Below, piece after piece: positions 36,314-47,237 of a DNA stretch of 64,000 bases; positions within the stretch are counted from its first letter, which is position 1; each line of letters starts with the position of its first letter. Made by a program: the position numbers and the translations under genes. The stretch is from Salticus scenicus (lineage: Eukaryota; Arthropoda; Arachnida; Araneae; Salticidae): the NCBI GenBank assembly GCA_963930645.1, contig OZ005649.1:384205887-384269886 (forward strand), written 5' to 3'. The notes beneath the pieces were generated by a model. The model saw only the letters and a program-made list of their open reading frames with translations, was not told the DNA's origin and did no database searches.

Positions 36314-37531
36314 CTGGTGTGTCACTCACACGACTTTCTCTTACCCTGAAAGTTAACACTAAAATTACAGATTGGATATTAAGGGTTAAGATAACGAGTA
36401 CTGTTACGTAAACCTATGTTAAAACAATTGAAATTAGGCTTCGGAAAAGCGTTATATGGCAAATAATTCTATGTAAAGGGGGCTACCGCCCCTCTCAAAT
36501 CCCCGTTTCATTATTGTATCTACATTTATATAGAATTCAAATCTCTTATTAAGTTCAAATGTTTCACAGAACTTTCATTCCTTGAAACTTATCAATCTTG
36601 AACAAGCTTTTCTAGTAACAAACGCATTAACTTCAAAATACCGCATTTGGATCGCCTGAAATTATTTGTTTTTAATTTACTCTAACAGATGCAGACAAAG
36701 ATCAAACTATGAAACTTGATTTCGCTATTCAGAAACCTCAAAATGTGCAAATATACAAAATACCAAGTGATTAATATTTATCTTAAAAAAAAAAAAAAAA
36801 ACCTTATTTATCATATGGCTATGAGGATTAAATTTCAACTCTTGAGCAGCTTTCCTGGACATGGTAAAATATCATATGATATAGTATGTTGTAGTAAAGC
36901 ACTTCCACTAACAAATAAAAAAGAATGTTATGGCTTAAATATTGGCAGCCCTGTATATATTCTGAAAGTTATGTACACATCACATGATGCACATAAATAT
37001 AATTCTATATTAATAATACATAGCATAATTTAAAGTACACTTACATCAATTTTCAAGTATTGTCGCATTATAATCTAGTTCTTTTGTGTCGCCTTGTAAA
37101 CGAACAGTGGATGATTTATATACCATATTCTACTTGAAGCATATTTTTACGCTTATAAAAAATATATATTCGTTTCATTTGATTTAGTGCAGTCTATAGA
37201 TGTTAAACTCTACTTACTCTACGTAATGTATTTGAATTATCTTGAGTGTCCCTGTACATGAACCATTTGATTGATATTGGAACGAAAAGTTTAGTGTAGC
37301 ATTCTTATATGATGCACATTCAGAATATCAAGTTTGAATTTTCTGTTATAATATGTTATTGAGATATGCTGGTAACAGACAGACACACCCACACACACAC
37401 ACACAGGCCATTCGCTAAAAACATGATTTTCAGATTCAGGGCACTTAAAAACGTGTAAATATAACAAAAACTCACGTTCGAAAATTTGACCCTAAAACTA
37501 TACTTTCTCTGCCTTATGGGTAAGAGAAAGT
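36314..37531 (+). mobile_element. 1.2-kb dispersed family, reference copy
   Basis: It starts CTGGTGTGTCACTCACACGA, followed at once by ACTTTCTCTTACCC (about 36332). It ends GGGTAAGAGAAAGTA at 37532, the exact inverse of that 14-mer. In between are a GC-rich GGGGGCTACCGCCCC hairpin (about 36479-36493), a (CA)n block near 37387-37404 and TTAAAAACGTGTAAAT (about 37444). Related copies lie at 57241 (+), 47238 (-), 29859 and 13544. The inverted ends suggest a non-autonomous DNA transposon. No transposase is seen. Confidence 0.7.
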
Positions 37532-38880
37532 AATAGCATTTCTAAATGAGTAAATTTGTCAAATTGCAAAACAATATCGTAGTAATAATAATAAAAAAAA
37601 AAAAATATTTTAAAAACTCAACAAGCACATATTTCATGCGGTTTATATTGGAACACGTTTTGGTTTAAATATTCTTGTAATTGTCTTAATTATCATTGAA
37701 ATTATGCTCGTCATTAGTTAGTCTGCAAAATGAGGTTTGCAATTTAGTATTAAATTTTATAAAAATAGCAACTGTTTATAATCCTGAATTATTATAAAGT
37801 ACAGGTTAAAGGTAATTATAAAATAAAGTTATAATTTAAATTTATAATCGTGAATATAATTAAAAAAAAAAAAAAATGCATTTAATTCGGGTGAATTATA
37901 AAATGTTTTCCGATTTTTTTTTTTTTTTTTTTTTTAATGTCGTTTAGCCATGAACTTTTAAACTTTGTTTAAGTATTAAAATCAAAATACGCAACAGAAA
38001 ATGGACTTTATTCATTTTCTGTTGCATATTTTTATTTTGTTTTTTCTGATGTATATTTTCTTTACACTTGTAAACTAAAATGTATTGTGAAAACTTCTGA
38101 AAAGGTTCATGAACCGTGCGTAATAAATTGACCCTTTAGCGAGATAGTTTTTTAAAAGAGTTTGAAATTAAAATTATAATTCATGTAACATATAACGTAA
38201 ATTAAATGAGTTTTTATTCTTTTATATTTACATTATTTGTTTATTAATAATTAATAATCAATAATATTGTTTAGTTTGAATTAAAATTAAAAAAAAAAAA
38301 TTCTAAGGATTCTTTTACACAAGAGGATCACATTATTCAACTAAACAACATTTCTAAGTCACTAAGAGGAATCCATTAACCTATTAGTTTATACTGAAGT
38401 TCATTTGCTAAAATACATTAGCTAACAATTAACTTTTAAATTAGGTTTAGTTCTGCCATATAAATTTTAATTTTTCCATCTAAAGTCATTAGAAGACATT
38501 TCATATGAATCCCAATTAAATAGTTGTATAGCACAAAATTTACCTTTCCATGCTTGAGTAAACGTACATGCTTGATATATATATGTATATTTAGCAATAT
38601 AAAGTCGCGTTTTTCACTTATAATATTCAAATATGGAGATTTGTCAGTTATATATTTTTTAGTGATCGGTTAAAGTCAAGAGAAAAAATATCAACTATCC
38701 TTCAAGTATGTGACTCCCTAAGAGAGGCATACAATTGATGATAGAATTTAATAAATATAAATTAATCTTAAATCCTATGAGTAAAATTTGCGATTGAGAA
38801 AAACATACCATTAATACTGGCAGACTGGCAGCCTTATATAGAGGTGGAATTTTAGAGAATATTAACTGTAACTGAATATT
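37532..38880. other. AT-rich non-coding DNA with one strong hairpin
   Basis: A 20-bp hairpin lies at 37984-38032 and poly(T) at about 37914-37935. The open frames at 38436-38910 have no recognisable domain. Confidence 0.45.
37984..38032. repeat. compact hairpin, 20-bp arms
   Basis: The left arm AAAATACGCAACAGAAAATG and the right arm CATTTTCTGTTGCATATTTT pair with one mismatch across a 9-base loop. It is too short for a typical animal pre-miRNA foldback unless flanking sequence pairs as well. Confidence 0.65.
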
Positions 38881-40044
38881 TTTGCGTGAGCATTTAAGGT
38901 GTAATACCACTGTAAAATTTTCAAAAAGTCATTTTTTTATTGTCTTAAATGATGCTTTTAACCTTTTAAAATATGAGGTAAAAATTCTTATCCCTGAAAG
39001 AAAAAAAAAATGGTCCTACAGAATTCTAAGCTCCTCCTCTAGTGCCTCGGACAACCCGAAACGGCCTATCTGCGCGAACTCGATACTCACTGAGAAATCA
39101 GCACTTTTTGAAATGGAACTTCTTCAAAACCTCCATAGATGTTGATAATGTAGCTTCTGGGTAGATTTAAAAACATTTGAAAAAGTAGAATTTTTTCATT
39201 TGTTAATGTCTATAACACATTTTAAAACATCAAACACGTTTTATTCGATATATGACTTTTCAAAACAGAACGCAGCATAACCCTAACAATTTTCAATCTT
39301 TTTATTTGAAAATTTAACCACAACATTGAAATAATATTTCAAACTCAACCACGCTGATGATTGCTAAATAGATAATTTAAACAATATTTATTTACAAATG
39401 AATGTCCTTTATTTGGTGACAATTGAATCACTTTATTCGAACTTCAAACACACGCCAATTACACAAAGCTCAATATTTATAAAATATCGTATGTGGTTCA
39501 CTAGGTACACTCATGTAAATTACGTAGATATATTTTTTTTTCTTTTTTCCAGACTGCACAGTTATAGAGCATGGCGCATATCGTCTCAAATTCAACACGT
39601 CTCGGGAGAATTGTTGCTCTGTCGCCATTTTGTAATATTTTCCGACAATTGTTTTTTCTTATAAACTTAAATATGTGCTCAATAACTATCCCAAGTACAT
39701 TTTTCCTTCTGACCAAAAAAATTGTCACAAAATTGCTTTTTTAGGCTGTTACATTTGTAAGCCAGCCTTTAATGTTAATCATTCGATATTTTGTAAGAAT
39801 TATGTTCCATTGTATTTGACTAATAGATAATACATGTTATTTTTTTTTTATGTTTTGTTCAGATTAAAGCTATTAAATATTAAATATACTTAAATTAAAC
39901 TCTGCTCATAGACTATAAAGTATCTAAATACTTTTGTTGGTCCTTGGACTCAACCCAGTGACGCTATATTCGGTATTTCGTGGAATTATTGAACAAGGAA
40001 TCATACAAAATCTATAATTATAGCTTTGATTGTATAATAAAAGC

Positions 40045-40091
<47 letters not shown>

Positions 40092-41380
40092 TAAATAAAA
40101 CACGCTCGTATAATATTAGAATACTTAAAATAAAATAAAATAAATAAACTGCACAACTGAACTGTTCTTTGAGCAGTTACCACACAATTTTCGTAATGTA
40201 TTTGAGAAAATTGTGTTACCCTGTAAATCAGTTATAATAATGATCGTGTAATCTTCGTAATAATAAATGCCCAGATACACCAAAACTAACGCAGAAAATG
40301 GTGTCATAGCTAAAACAATGTACTAAAATAAAGAAAAAAAATCTAGAGTTTTCATATGTGCATTTTACCTGAATAAAATTAAAAATAAAATACACATATA
40401 GTAAAGGGAAAAAGTACTAATTCGTTAAATATTTAATCTTATGCAGGTTATTTTTGCCTTTAATATCTAAAATTTGTTAAGATTTGTTAAAAATTATGCA
40501 CGGAAGATTAAGTTTAATTAAAAGATATCTTAAATTACTTTTAAAGCAACATTCTAAATATTCCTTAAATTTTTACAACACATATAATTAAACTTTTTTT
40601 TTTTTTTTTCATTTCCATTAACAGTAGAGTTATTACACTTCACATAATTTCTTACATATTAATTAACCCAAACTTTAATCTTTTAATTCTTTCTACTTTA
40701 ATACATGGAATTTTTTTGGCTTTTTTTCGCACAAAAATGAAGAAGATTAGTTAAACACAACAAGTAAGGCACTTTCTGAATTAAAAAATAAGCAGCACTG
40801 TAGTAAACACCATAAATATATTATATATCATCAGGAAATAAAACATGTGTAACGTATTGAGAGTTAAGCAAGTTTTATTTATTGAAAAGAAAATATATGT
40901 TTTTTTATTTAGAGTTTTAACGGTTTTTTTTTAATTAATATTATTATTATCCTTAAAAACAAATCTAATCACAATATTTCTAATTCAATAGAAAATAAAA
41001 CTCATATTTCACGACCCAGTTTTCGTATTTCCCCAGGTTTTAATAAAGGACCCCTATGGTGACTTTTAAATTTTTGTCGCCATGTTGGCGAGATCCCTTT
41101 CATTTTACTTATTTTTTATATTTTTTATTCATTTTGGCATAATTTTTTGTTAAAACACTTTGTACTTATTTTCATTATGCTTATTATTATTCCGTTTTTC
41201 AGTCAGTTTATGAAAATATTCATATTTTGTTTATAACTTTAAAGTATTGTTGGGTTAAAAATGATGCTTGCAAGGATAGTAAAGATACAACTTTTAAAAA
41301 TAAATTTTTCTATGAAATGATCTAAATAGAAATTTCTTATTCTTGTTATTATTTTTGTTATTATTATATCACTAAACTGA
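38881..41380. other. non-coding DNA
   Basis: (TA)n of about 40 bp lies at 40048-40087. The slightly GC-richer 39020-39130 carries an open frame (38882-39145) that I cannot link to any family. No gene is supported. Confidence 0.45.
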
Positions 41381-41384
41381 GAGC

Positions 41385-41520
41385 GTGTACTTAAATATAA
41401 CTTGTATATTATTATTTTTTATCCTCGCGTATTTTAATGTCACTATTGTATCGTTTCTACTAAATATAATCGTAAATGGTCCACGTTAGAGAAATATTAT
41501 ATCGATAACTGTGTGTCGTG
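41385..41520 (-). repeat. dispersed repeat, inverted partner of 32945
   Basis: It carries TTTTTTATCCTCGCGTATTT and GGTCCACGTTAGAGAAATAT, the reverse complement of blocks at 32945-33060. Confidence 0.55.
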
Positions 41521-42478
41521 GTCAACTTATTTAATGTTAAAGAATAGCAGGCGAAGAGAGCAAAATAGCCTTGATTTATAGACGCTGCAAAAAGTTATAA
41601 GCTGGAAGATAAAATCATAATAGTTTAAATATAATAATAATAATAATTATAATTATAATAAAGTAAGATAAACAGGAGGCATTAATTTCCCCTGCAGCAC
41701 ATCATCTCCGAAAACCATGTCCATTATGTCCTTCGGATAAAAGGGAAATCCTATGGATCTCGCCAGGATGTTCTGTGGACAAGTGCGCTACTAGGGTTAC
41801 TTTTAGGTATAATTTTAATATATTCTAATTATTACACATTATAGTTTATGGCTGCCACACAGACTTTTCTTTATTTTTATATGAAAAAGAAATGAGTTAT
41901 ATTATAATCAAATAATAAATATTTGAAATTTATTCAAATCAGTAGGGAGGGGAGTTATCAAAGGGGATCAAACACCTTAATTATGTAGGATGTTTGCACT
42001 GAAGATTAAATTAAAATTAATGTCTTTTTTTTTTTTTTTTTTTTTTTTAACACTATTCCACTTGATTAGAACATATATCTATATTTTGAATATTAATACC
42101 CCCTTTTTTAACATAGTGAAATTTTATTTTATCAAAAAAAAAAAAAAAAAAAAAAAATACACTACTGGGAAAAAAAAACACTTTTTTGAAAAAAAAATAA
42201 TAATAAGAAGAAGAAGAATGATAATTAAAAAAAAAGAACCTTTAGAGCTATAATGACGTCAATGTTATCCTGCAAGTTTAATTTTTCACAAAGTTTTATA
42301 TCAGTTTTAATATTTACGCGTGAATTTCTTTTCATTAAAAATAAATAAATAAATAAAAGAAATCAACCCGTAAATTTTTTTGGCTACAATTAAAAATTTA
42401 AATAAATTACGCATTTTTGTCTAAAAAAGGGCTTCATCAACTCTTTCGATACTATTTATTGAAATTTTATTTTTCCGA

Positions 42479-42594
42479 CTGAGTGAAAATAATGCCTGGA
42501 CCGGCACTCGAACCCCGAATCTTTGACTTACAAGGTCAAGGCTCTACCAATTGAGCTATCCAGGCCGACACTCCGGTCAGCATTATTCACTCAG
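42479..42594. mobile_element. 116-bp foldback element with a tRNA-Thr-like core
   Basis: The left arm CTGAGTGAAAATAATGCCTG...GG (42479-42504) pairs with the right arm CCGGTCAGCATTATTCACTC(AG) (42573-42594), allowing single-base bulges. The sequence between the arms is a tRNA-like cloverleaf on the minus strand, whose acceptor stem overlaps the inverted repeat. The element sits next to, and may interrupt, a copy of the 16231 family. Confidence 0.7.
42494..42565 (-). pseudogene. tRNA-Thr(UGU)-like sequence
   Basis: The 72-nt minus-strand sequence folds as a cloverleaf. The acceptor stem GCCTGGA/TCCAGGC has 7 pairs, the D stem is GCTC/GAGC, and the anticodon stem TTGAC/GTCAA is perfect. The loop CTTGTAA gives anticodon TGT. 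The A box TAGCTCAATTGG is good. The T stem (CGGGG against GCCGG) is broken at two positions and the B box GGTTCGAGTGC has one mismatch. The damaged T arm and the location inside inverted repeats favour a pseudogene or tRNA-derived element. Confidence 0.55.
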
Positions 42595-42945
42595 ACAAAA
42601 CGCACACAATATTTTGTAGACATAGGCCATCACAAACATCTATGCCCGCATCGGGATTCGAAACCGAGACCTGGGAATCCAGAAGGCAGCGTCCTACCGA
42701 CCGAACCACCAGGACGGCAAATAAAAGTCATTGTAACGTAAAGTCGAAGCAACACAGGAAAAAAACCAATATGGCGGAAATGAAAGCTAGCACATGTTAT
42801 TGTGAGTAAACAGTTTCGTCAAATATTTAAGAGTTCACGTTTCCTCAAAAATCACGTGATCGCTTGACGAAATGGTTGTGAAAAACAACGAAATTAAGCC
42901 CTAGGAGAATCGTCAAAATTGAGTATATTATTTCTGAGAGTGTTG
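42595..42945. mobile_element. right-half copy of the 16231-family element
   Basis: CGCACACAATATTTTGTAGA through GCACATG(T)TATTGT(G)AGTAAA to GTATATTATTTCTGAGAGTG matches 16707-17056 closely (roughly 90% by eye). The left half is missing; its place is taken by the tRNA-like foldback at 42479-42594. Confidence 0.8.
42644..42718 (-). pseudogene. tRNA-like sequence, second copy
   Basis: This is the homologue of 16754-16828. Here the D stem can pair as GTTC/GGAC and the B box reads GTTTCGAATCCC, but the anticodon stem does not pair well. The GCC...TGCGGGC ends are kept. It is probably a tRNA-derived part of the host element. Confidence 0.4.
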
Positions 42946-45110
42946 GAAAATTAATAATCAATGCACATCATACATATATATTTTCCAATTTTGTTTATTT
43001 TTATGACTCTATTCCATCTGTCTTTCTCTGTTTTCTCTTCTACTTATTTTCTTCCTTCGTAACCAATAAGTTTTTGTTCCTAAATTTGTTCTTAAATTTC
43101 CGAAAAGAAAAAAAAAAGTTTTACAAAGCATTGCTTTACTTCATTTTTCAGAAGGATTTAAATATATTTTTTCTTTGTAGGAAATCCATCCCATACTTGT
43201 TTACAAAAATGAAGAAATATTTTACAATGTTTTCTTTCCTGTTAGAAAAAATAAAATCTGATTCTGCCTCACTGTTTAAAAATCTATAAAAATATTTTTT
43301 TTTATTAATTTTCTTTTCTCTTTCATTCAGGAAATTTGGTTTTACAGAGCTTTTGATTATTTCCATGTCCTCAAATTTTGTAAATATTTGAGGATATGTG
43401 TGATATGCTTTTGTCTCCGAATTAATAACGTTCTAACTGTTTCGTAAATTTTTAGAAGACTAGAGAACGCAGAAATATTATTTTTTCTTAATAAACTGTG
43501 ATGATTTGAAATTTTTGAATTGATATATATATATATATATATATATATGTATTTCATTTTTTTTTCATATTGTCATTCTTTCTACGAGGTATTAATACTA
43601 ATAAATTTCGTAATTTGCACTGGATGTATTATTATTACAGTACAGTTATTATTACAGTACATTCAAATAAATAAATATATTTCCTTTTGCCAAAAATATT
43701 ATAGATTTTGCTACATGAAGTACAGTTTCATGTTTCAAAAGAAGAATTTATTTTCTATTCACTTTCATTTTTTATAATATTAGATTCCAATTCTTAAATT
43801 GAAATCTATATATATAAAAGGCTAAGAGAATTCCTTGGACTCTGTTTGTGTTGGCGCAAGTTGCCACCAAATTTTCATACATTAGTTAATTTAAAAAAAA
43901 ATTCTTTCTTACCCTGCATTTTAATGCTAAGATAGATATTTTGTGCTTCTTAGTTCGCATTTCTATAAAGGCGTGTTCTTTAATTTTTTTTAAAGTATCA
44001 TTTTATCCTTATTTCATATAAGTTGTATATACATCACAATATGTACAGTTAAATTTGGCGCAGTTTAGAAAACCGTGAAACATTATTTTAAAGCCACTTG
44101 AAGCTATTACTATCTGTAACCTTAATACATGAGAAATATTTTGCATGGACTTTTAAATAAAAGGTTAATGCTTTTCATGACATTATATATATGAAACATG
44201 CTTTTGTTCAAATAAAAATATGTATTCATTTACTTATGTTTTTGACAACGTCTAAAGATGTTTAAGTTATTGTAGATACAATATATCACAGAAAAAATTT
44301 TTACATATACTGTAAAAAAAATCTGTTAAAAACAAATAAATAAATAAATATAACTTTTCCACAAAACCTTTCTGTTAATTTTTAAATAATATAGAAATTT
44401 GGGTTAAAATTACACATCATAATCTATCACAAGGAACTATAACCAGCCTTTGAAGCAAAATTTTAATTGTTGGTTCCATAATTTTTCATGTTTTGCATAT
44501 GGAGTATTGGTATCGAAACAAGAATGAGAAGTCCGATGTAATAGAATAAATTGTGTTTTCGTGGTTAAGAGTTGCCTAGAATGAAGCTGGCGAAAGTAGA
44601 TTCTGTTTCAATCAGAGAACTTCATTTAACGTAATTTTTTTTTTATGGTGCGCTCTTCGGAATAATCCTTTTGCATATGAACATTCTCTGTATCGTTTTG
44701 TTGTAAAATAATAATAATAATCTCAATATATTTTTCAGTTAGCAAACGGATATTTTCTGCTAACTTTTCTGTAGAAAATTTCTGTAACGTTTATATATAT
44801 ATAGAACAAAGAAGTTGGATTTCGTGCTAATATTTGTTTTGAGCTATGCTGATTATAGATTCAGTGCTAGACACGCTAAGAGACATACAGGAAGTGGTAA
44901 ATATACACGCATATCATGAGCTAAACTCCGATGTATCTTAAACTCCGAATCCGGTTTGGATTCAAGTCACCCATAAACGCATAGTTATATTTATATTAAA
45001 AGTATTATTTGTTGATTATTTCCAAATCTTTTTTTAAATTTGTCACAGATAATTCGCATTATTTACCTAATAATTCATTTTGGATACTGAGGATTTCAGT
45101 GGCATTTTAT
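42946..45110. other. AT-rich non-coding DNA
   Basis: (TA)n lies at 43523-43548. A text near 43806 (CTATATATATAAAAGGCTAA) resembles the start of a dispersed element but was not traced further. No gene is supported. Confidence 0.45.
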
Positions 45111-45510
45111 CATCTGTTATTCCAGGGCGCGAAATTTACCGCTCGCCAGCTCGCCATTGGCGAGTGAAATTTTTACTGTGGCGAGTAAAAATTTGGTCTA
45201 CTTATAGATAGAATTCTTACACGATACGGTGACAGAAAACATTCTTTTTATAGATTTAAATATAGCAAAATCTTTCCATCTTTTAACCTCTCCAACCTGG
45301 GAACGGAAAAATGCGTAGTGCATACATAAAAGTTTTGATCTTTTCGGTTGTTTCGTTTCTCCTACTGTTAGTTCTCCAAACAAAGTGAGAATAGACGAGC
45401 AGAGAGCCTCTTTGCCCGTCGCCCACTATCCCGAAGAAGAGACACTATGCGGGAGTTTGCCTATGCGATATTGTCATGAGCCCGAGCCCTTTCAAAGATA
45501 GTGCCTATTC

Positions 45511-45712
45511 ATTTTAAGTAAATTGGAGACTCGGTGACTTTGCCAACGAATATTATGTGAGAAATGCCTAGCTGGTTGTCAGCCAGGGTAGCTCAGTGGT
45601 AGAGCAACCGTGCGTTAAGCGGAGGTGCCCGGGTTCGATTCCCGGCTCTGGTATTTTTCACATAGTCGGTAAATAAAAAATATCAACCTTTACACTCCAA
45701 TTTACTTAAAAT
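45511..45712. repeat. inverted repeat flanking the tRNA-like gene inside the hAT element
   Basis: ATTTTAAGTAAATTGGAG at 45511 pairs with CTCCAATTTACTTAAAAT at 45695-45712. A second inner pair is TTATGTGAGAAAT (about 45553) with ATTTTTCACATAG (about 45653-45665), immediately next to the tRNA-like ends. The intervening sequence is largely unpaired. Confidence 0.75.
45582..45652 (+). tRNA. tRNA-like gene, anticodon position GTT (Asn?), uncertain function
   Basis: The 71-nt sequence folds as a cloverleaf. The acceptor is GCCAGGG/CTCTGGT (with G-U pairs), the D stem GCTC/GAGC, and the T arm CCGGG-TTCGATT-CCCGG is perfect. The A box TAGCTCAGTGG and B box GGTTCGATTCC match Pol III consensus exactly. 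The anticodon arm is ACCGT-GCGTTAA-GCGGA: it has a mismatch at 27-43 and a C where the nearly invariant U33 is expected. The body is unlike a usual tRNA-Asn, and there is no 3' T run of 4 or more closer than ATTTTTC just after the end. It could be Pol III-transcribed but is doubtful as a decoding tRNA. Confidence 0.45.
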
Positions 45713-46399
45713 AAACATTCACGGTTGATGAATTCATGAATAAAAATTTCTAAATTGAAATTTCGTGGTCTATGGAGTTGTGATACTGCCTATGTTTATT
45801 TTGTTGAATAATGATCAAAAAACAGTTCATGTTTTCCAGATTTTTAGTGAAACGCCAATAATTTGAACTTGCAATGATTTGTAAGCAACGATTTTATCGA
45901 AAAAGTTATTCCGAAATGGCTATTTCAAATGACAAAAATGAACAAGTTATACACATCGACATTCCGTCTGATTACAAAAATAAAATGGACGAAAAAGACA
46001 TTTCTGATGTAAAAAGTTAAATAAATAAATAGGTAAATAATGATGCTTAATCTTTCAGAATAAAAAGATTTTCACAGGATAATGTTCGACAAAGAGCCTT
46101 CTTTTCTTCTTTTTTTCTTTAATGCCTCTTTGCATTTATGTTATTAGATATTTTAATCTTTTTCAAATCTCAAATACAATACATTATAATGATTTTTGAT
46201 TAGAGATGATTATGAGACATGATGATATACGATACACTTCTAATATATAAAATTTTAGGCATATTTGTAAAAGCCTTCCAAATAGTTATAGTGGGAAAAA
46301 AAAAATGGCAACTCTATTTTGTGGCGAGTAAAACTTTTATTTCGGCGATTGTAATCTGAGTTGAAATTTCGGGACCTGTGTTATTCTAAACTCTACTAC

Positions 46400-47081
46400 T
46401 CTGTTACAAAATTATACATACATATATATATATATCTTCAATATAATCTGAATGTATATTTTTATTTATCGTTGTGTTTCTTAAGGATAAAGGAAATATT
46501 CAAAGAAAATTAACATGTACACTGTAAAAACTTTCACTTCTAGATTACGGTCAATGAGTGCCAAAGCTATTTCCGTCAATAACACTTTAAAGTTATGCTC
46601 GTTAAAGTGTGAGTTTTTTTATTCAAGAAAAGAAGTGACTCTTGAATTAACAGTCAATGCTCTGAATTTTACAGCAATTAGTTGCAAATAGGGTTATTGG
46701 ACTTTTATTTCCTGGTAAAGGGAGCCTGCATATAATTCAATGGTCAGCTCTCTAAATTTTACTAAAATTTCTTTGAATGTATTTGTCAATCTTAAGTCTA
46801 TAATAACATGTCACAAAAAAAAAAAAAAATTAAAAGACAAAAATGATGATTAATTTTTGTTCTTATTTTCATTTAAATATTACGCTCGCAACATTTCCGA
46901 GCGTAAGAAATTTGTAGCTAATATTATTAAAAAATTACTTTTCTAAATTGTAAACTAAAAACAGAATATATTGCATAAGAGATTTTAAGAATGTTAAAAT
47001 TTCCCTAAGTCTAATAAAGGAATTATTTTTATTATAAAGAATAATTTAATATTATATATAATTATTTAATTTTATATATTA

Positions 47082-47153
<72 letters not shown>

Positions 47154-47235
47154 ATTATTTAATTATATAGAATAATTGTTATAAGAATTCTCTCTCTTTC
47201 ATTTATGTTAGATTATCATTCTTTTGCTTTAAAAT
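46400..47235. other. non-coding DNA
   Basis: AT-rich, ending in the compound microsatellite at 47085-47153. No gene is supported. Confidence 0.45.
47085..47153. repeat. (TA)n-(GA)n compound microsatellite
   Basis: TA repeats to about 47126 are followed by pure GA repeats to 47153. Confidence 0.95.
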
Positions 47236-47237
47236 AT

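Larger units (their letters stand above)
45123..46378. mobile_element. hAT-type non-autonomous transposon, 1256 bp
   Basis: The left end is CAGGGCGCGAAATTTACCGC. The right end is GAAATTTCGGGACCTG, reverse complement CAGGTCCCGAAATTTC. Both ends are flanked by the identical 8-mer TGTTATTC (45115-45122 and 46379-46386). CAGGG-type termini with 8-bp duplications define hAT elements. Subterminal TGGCGAGTAAAA repeats occur at about 45179 and 46322. No transposase frame is present. A tRNA-like gene inside its own inverted repeat (45511-45712) is nested within. Confidence 0.9.

Noticed and set aside
38882..39145. 87-codon plus-strand frame with a serine run
   Set aside because: No start context, splice sites or recognisable domain; composition is compatible with chance.
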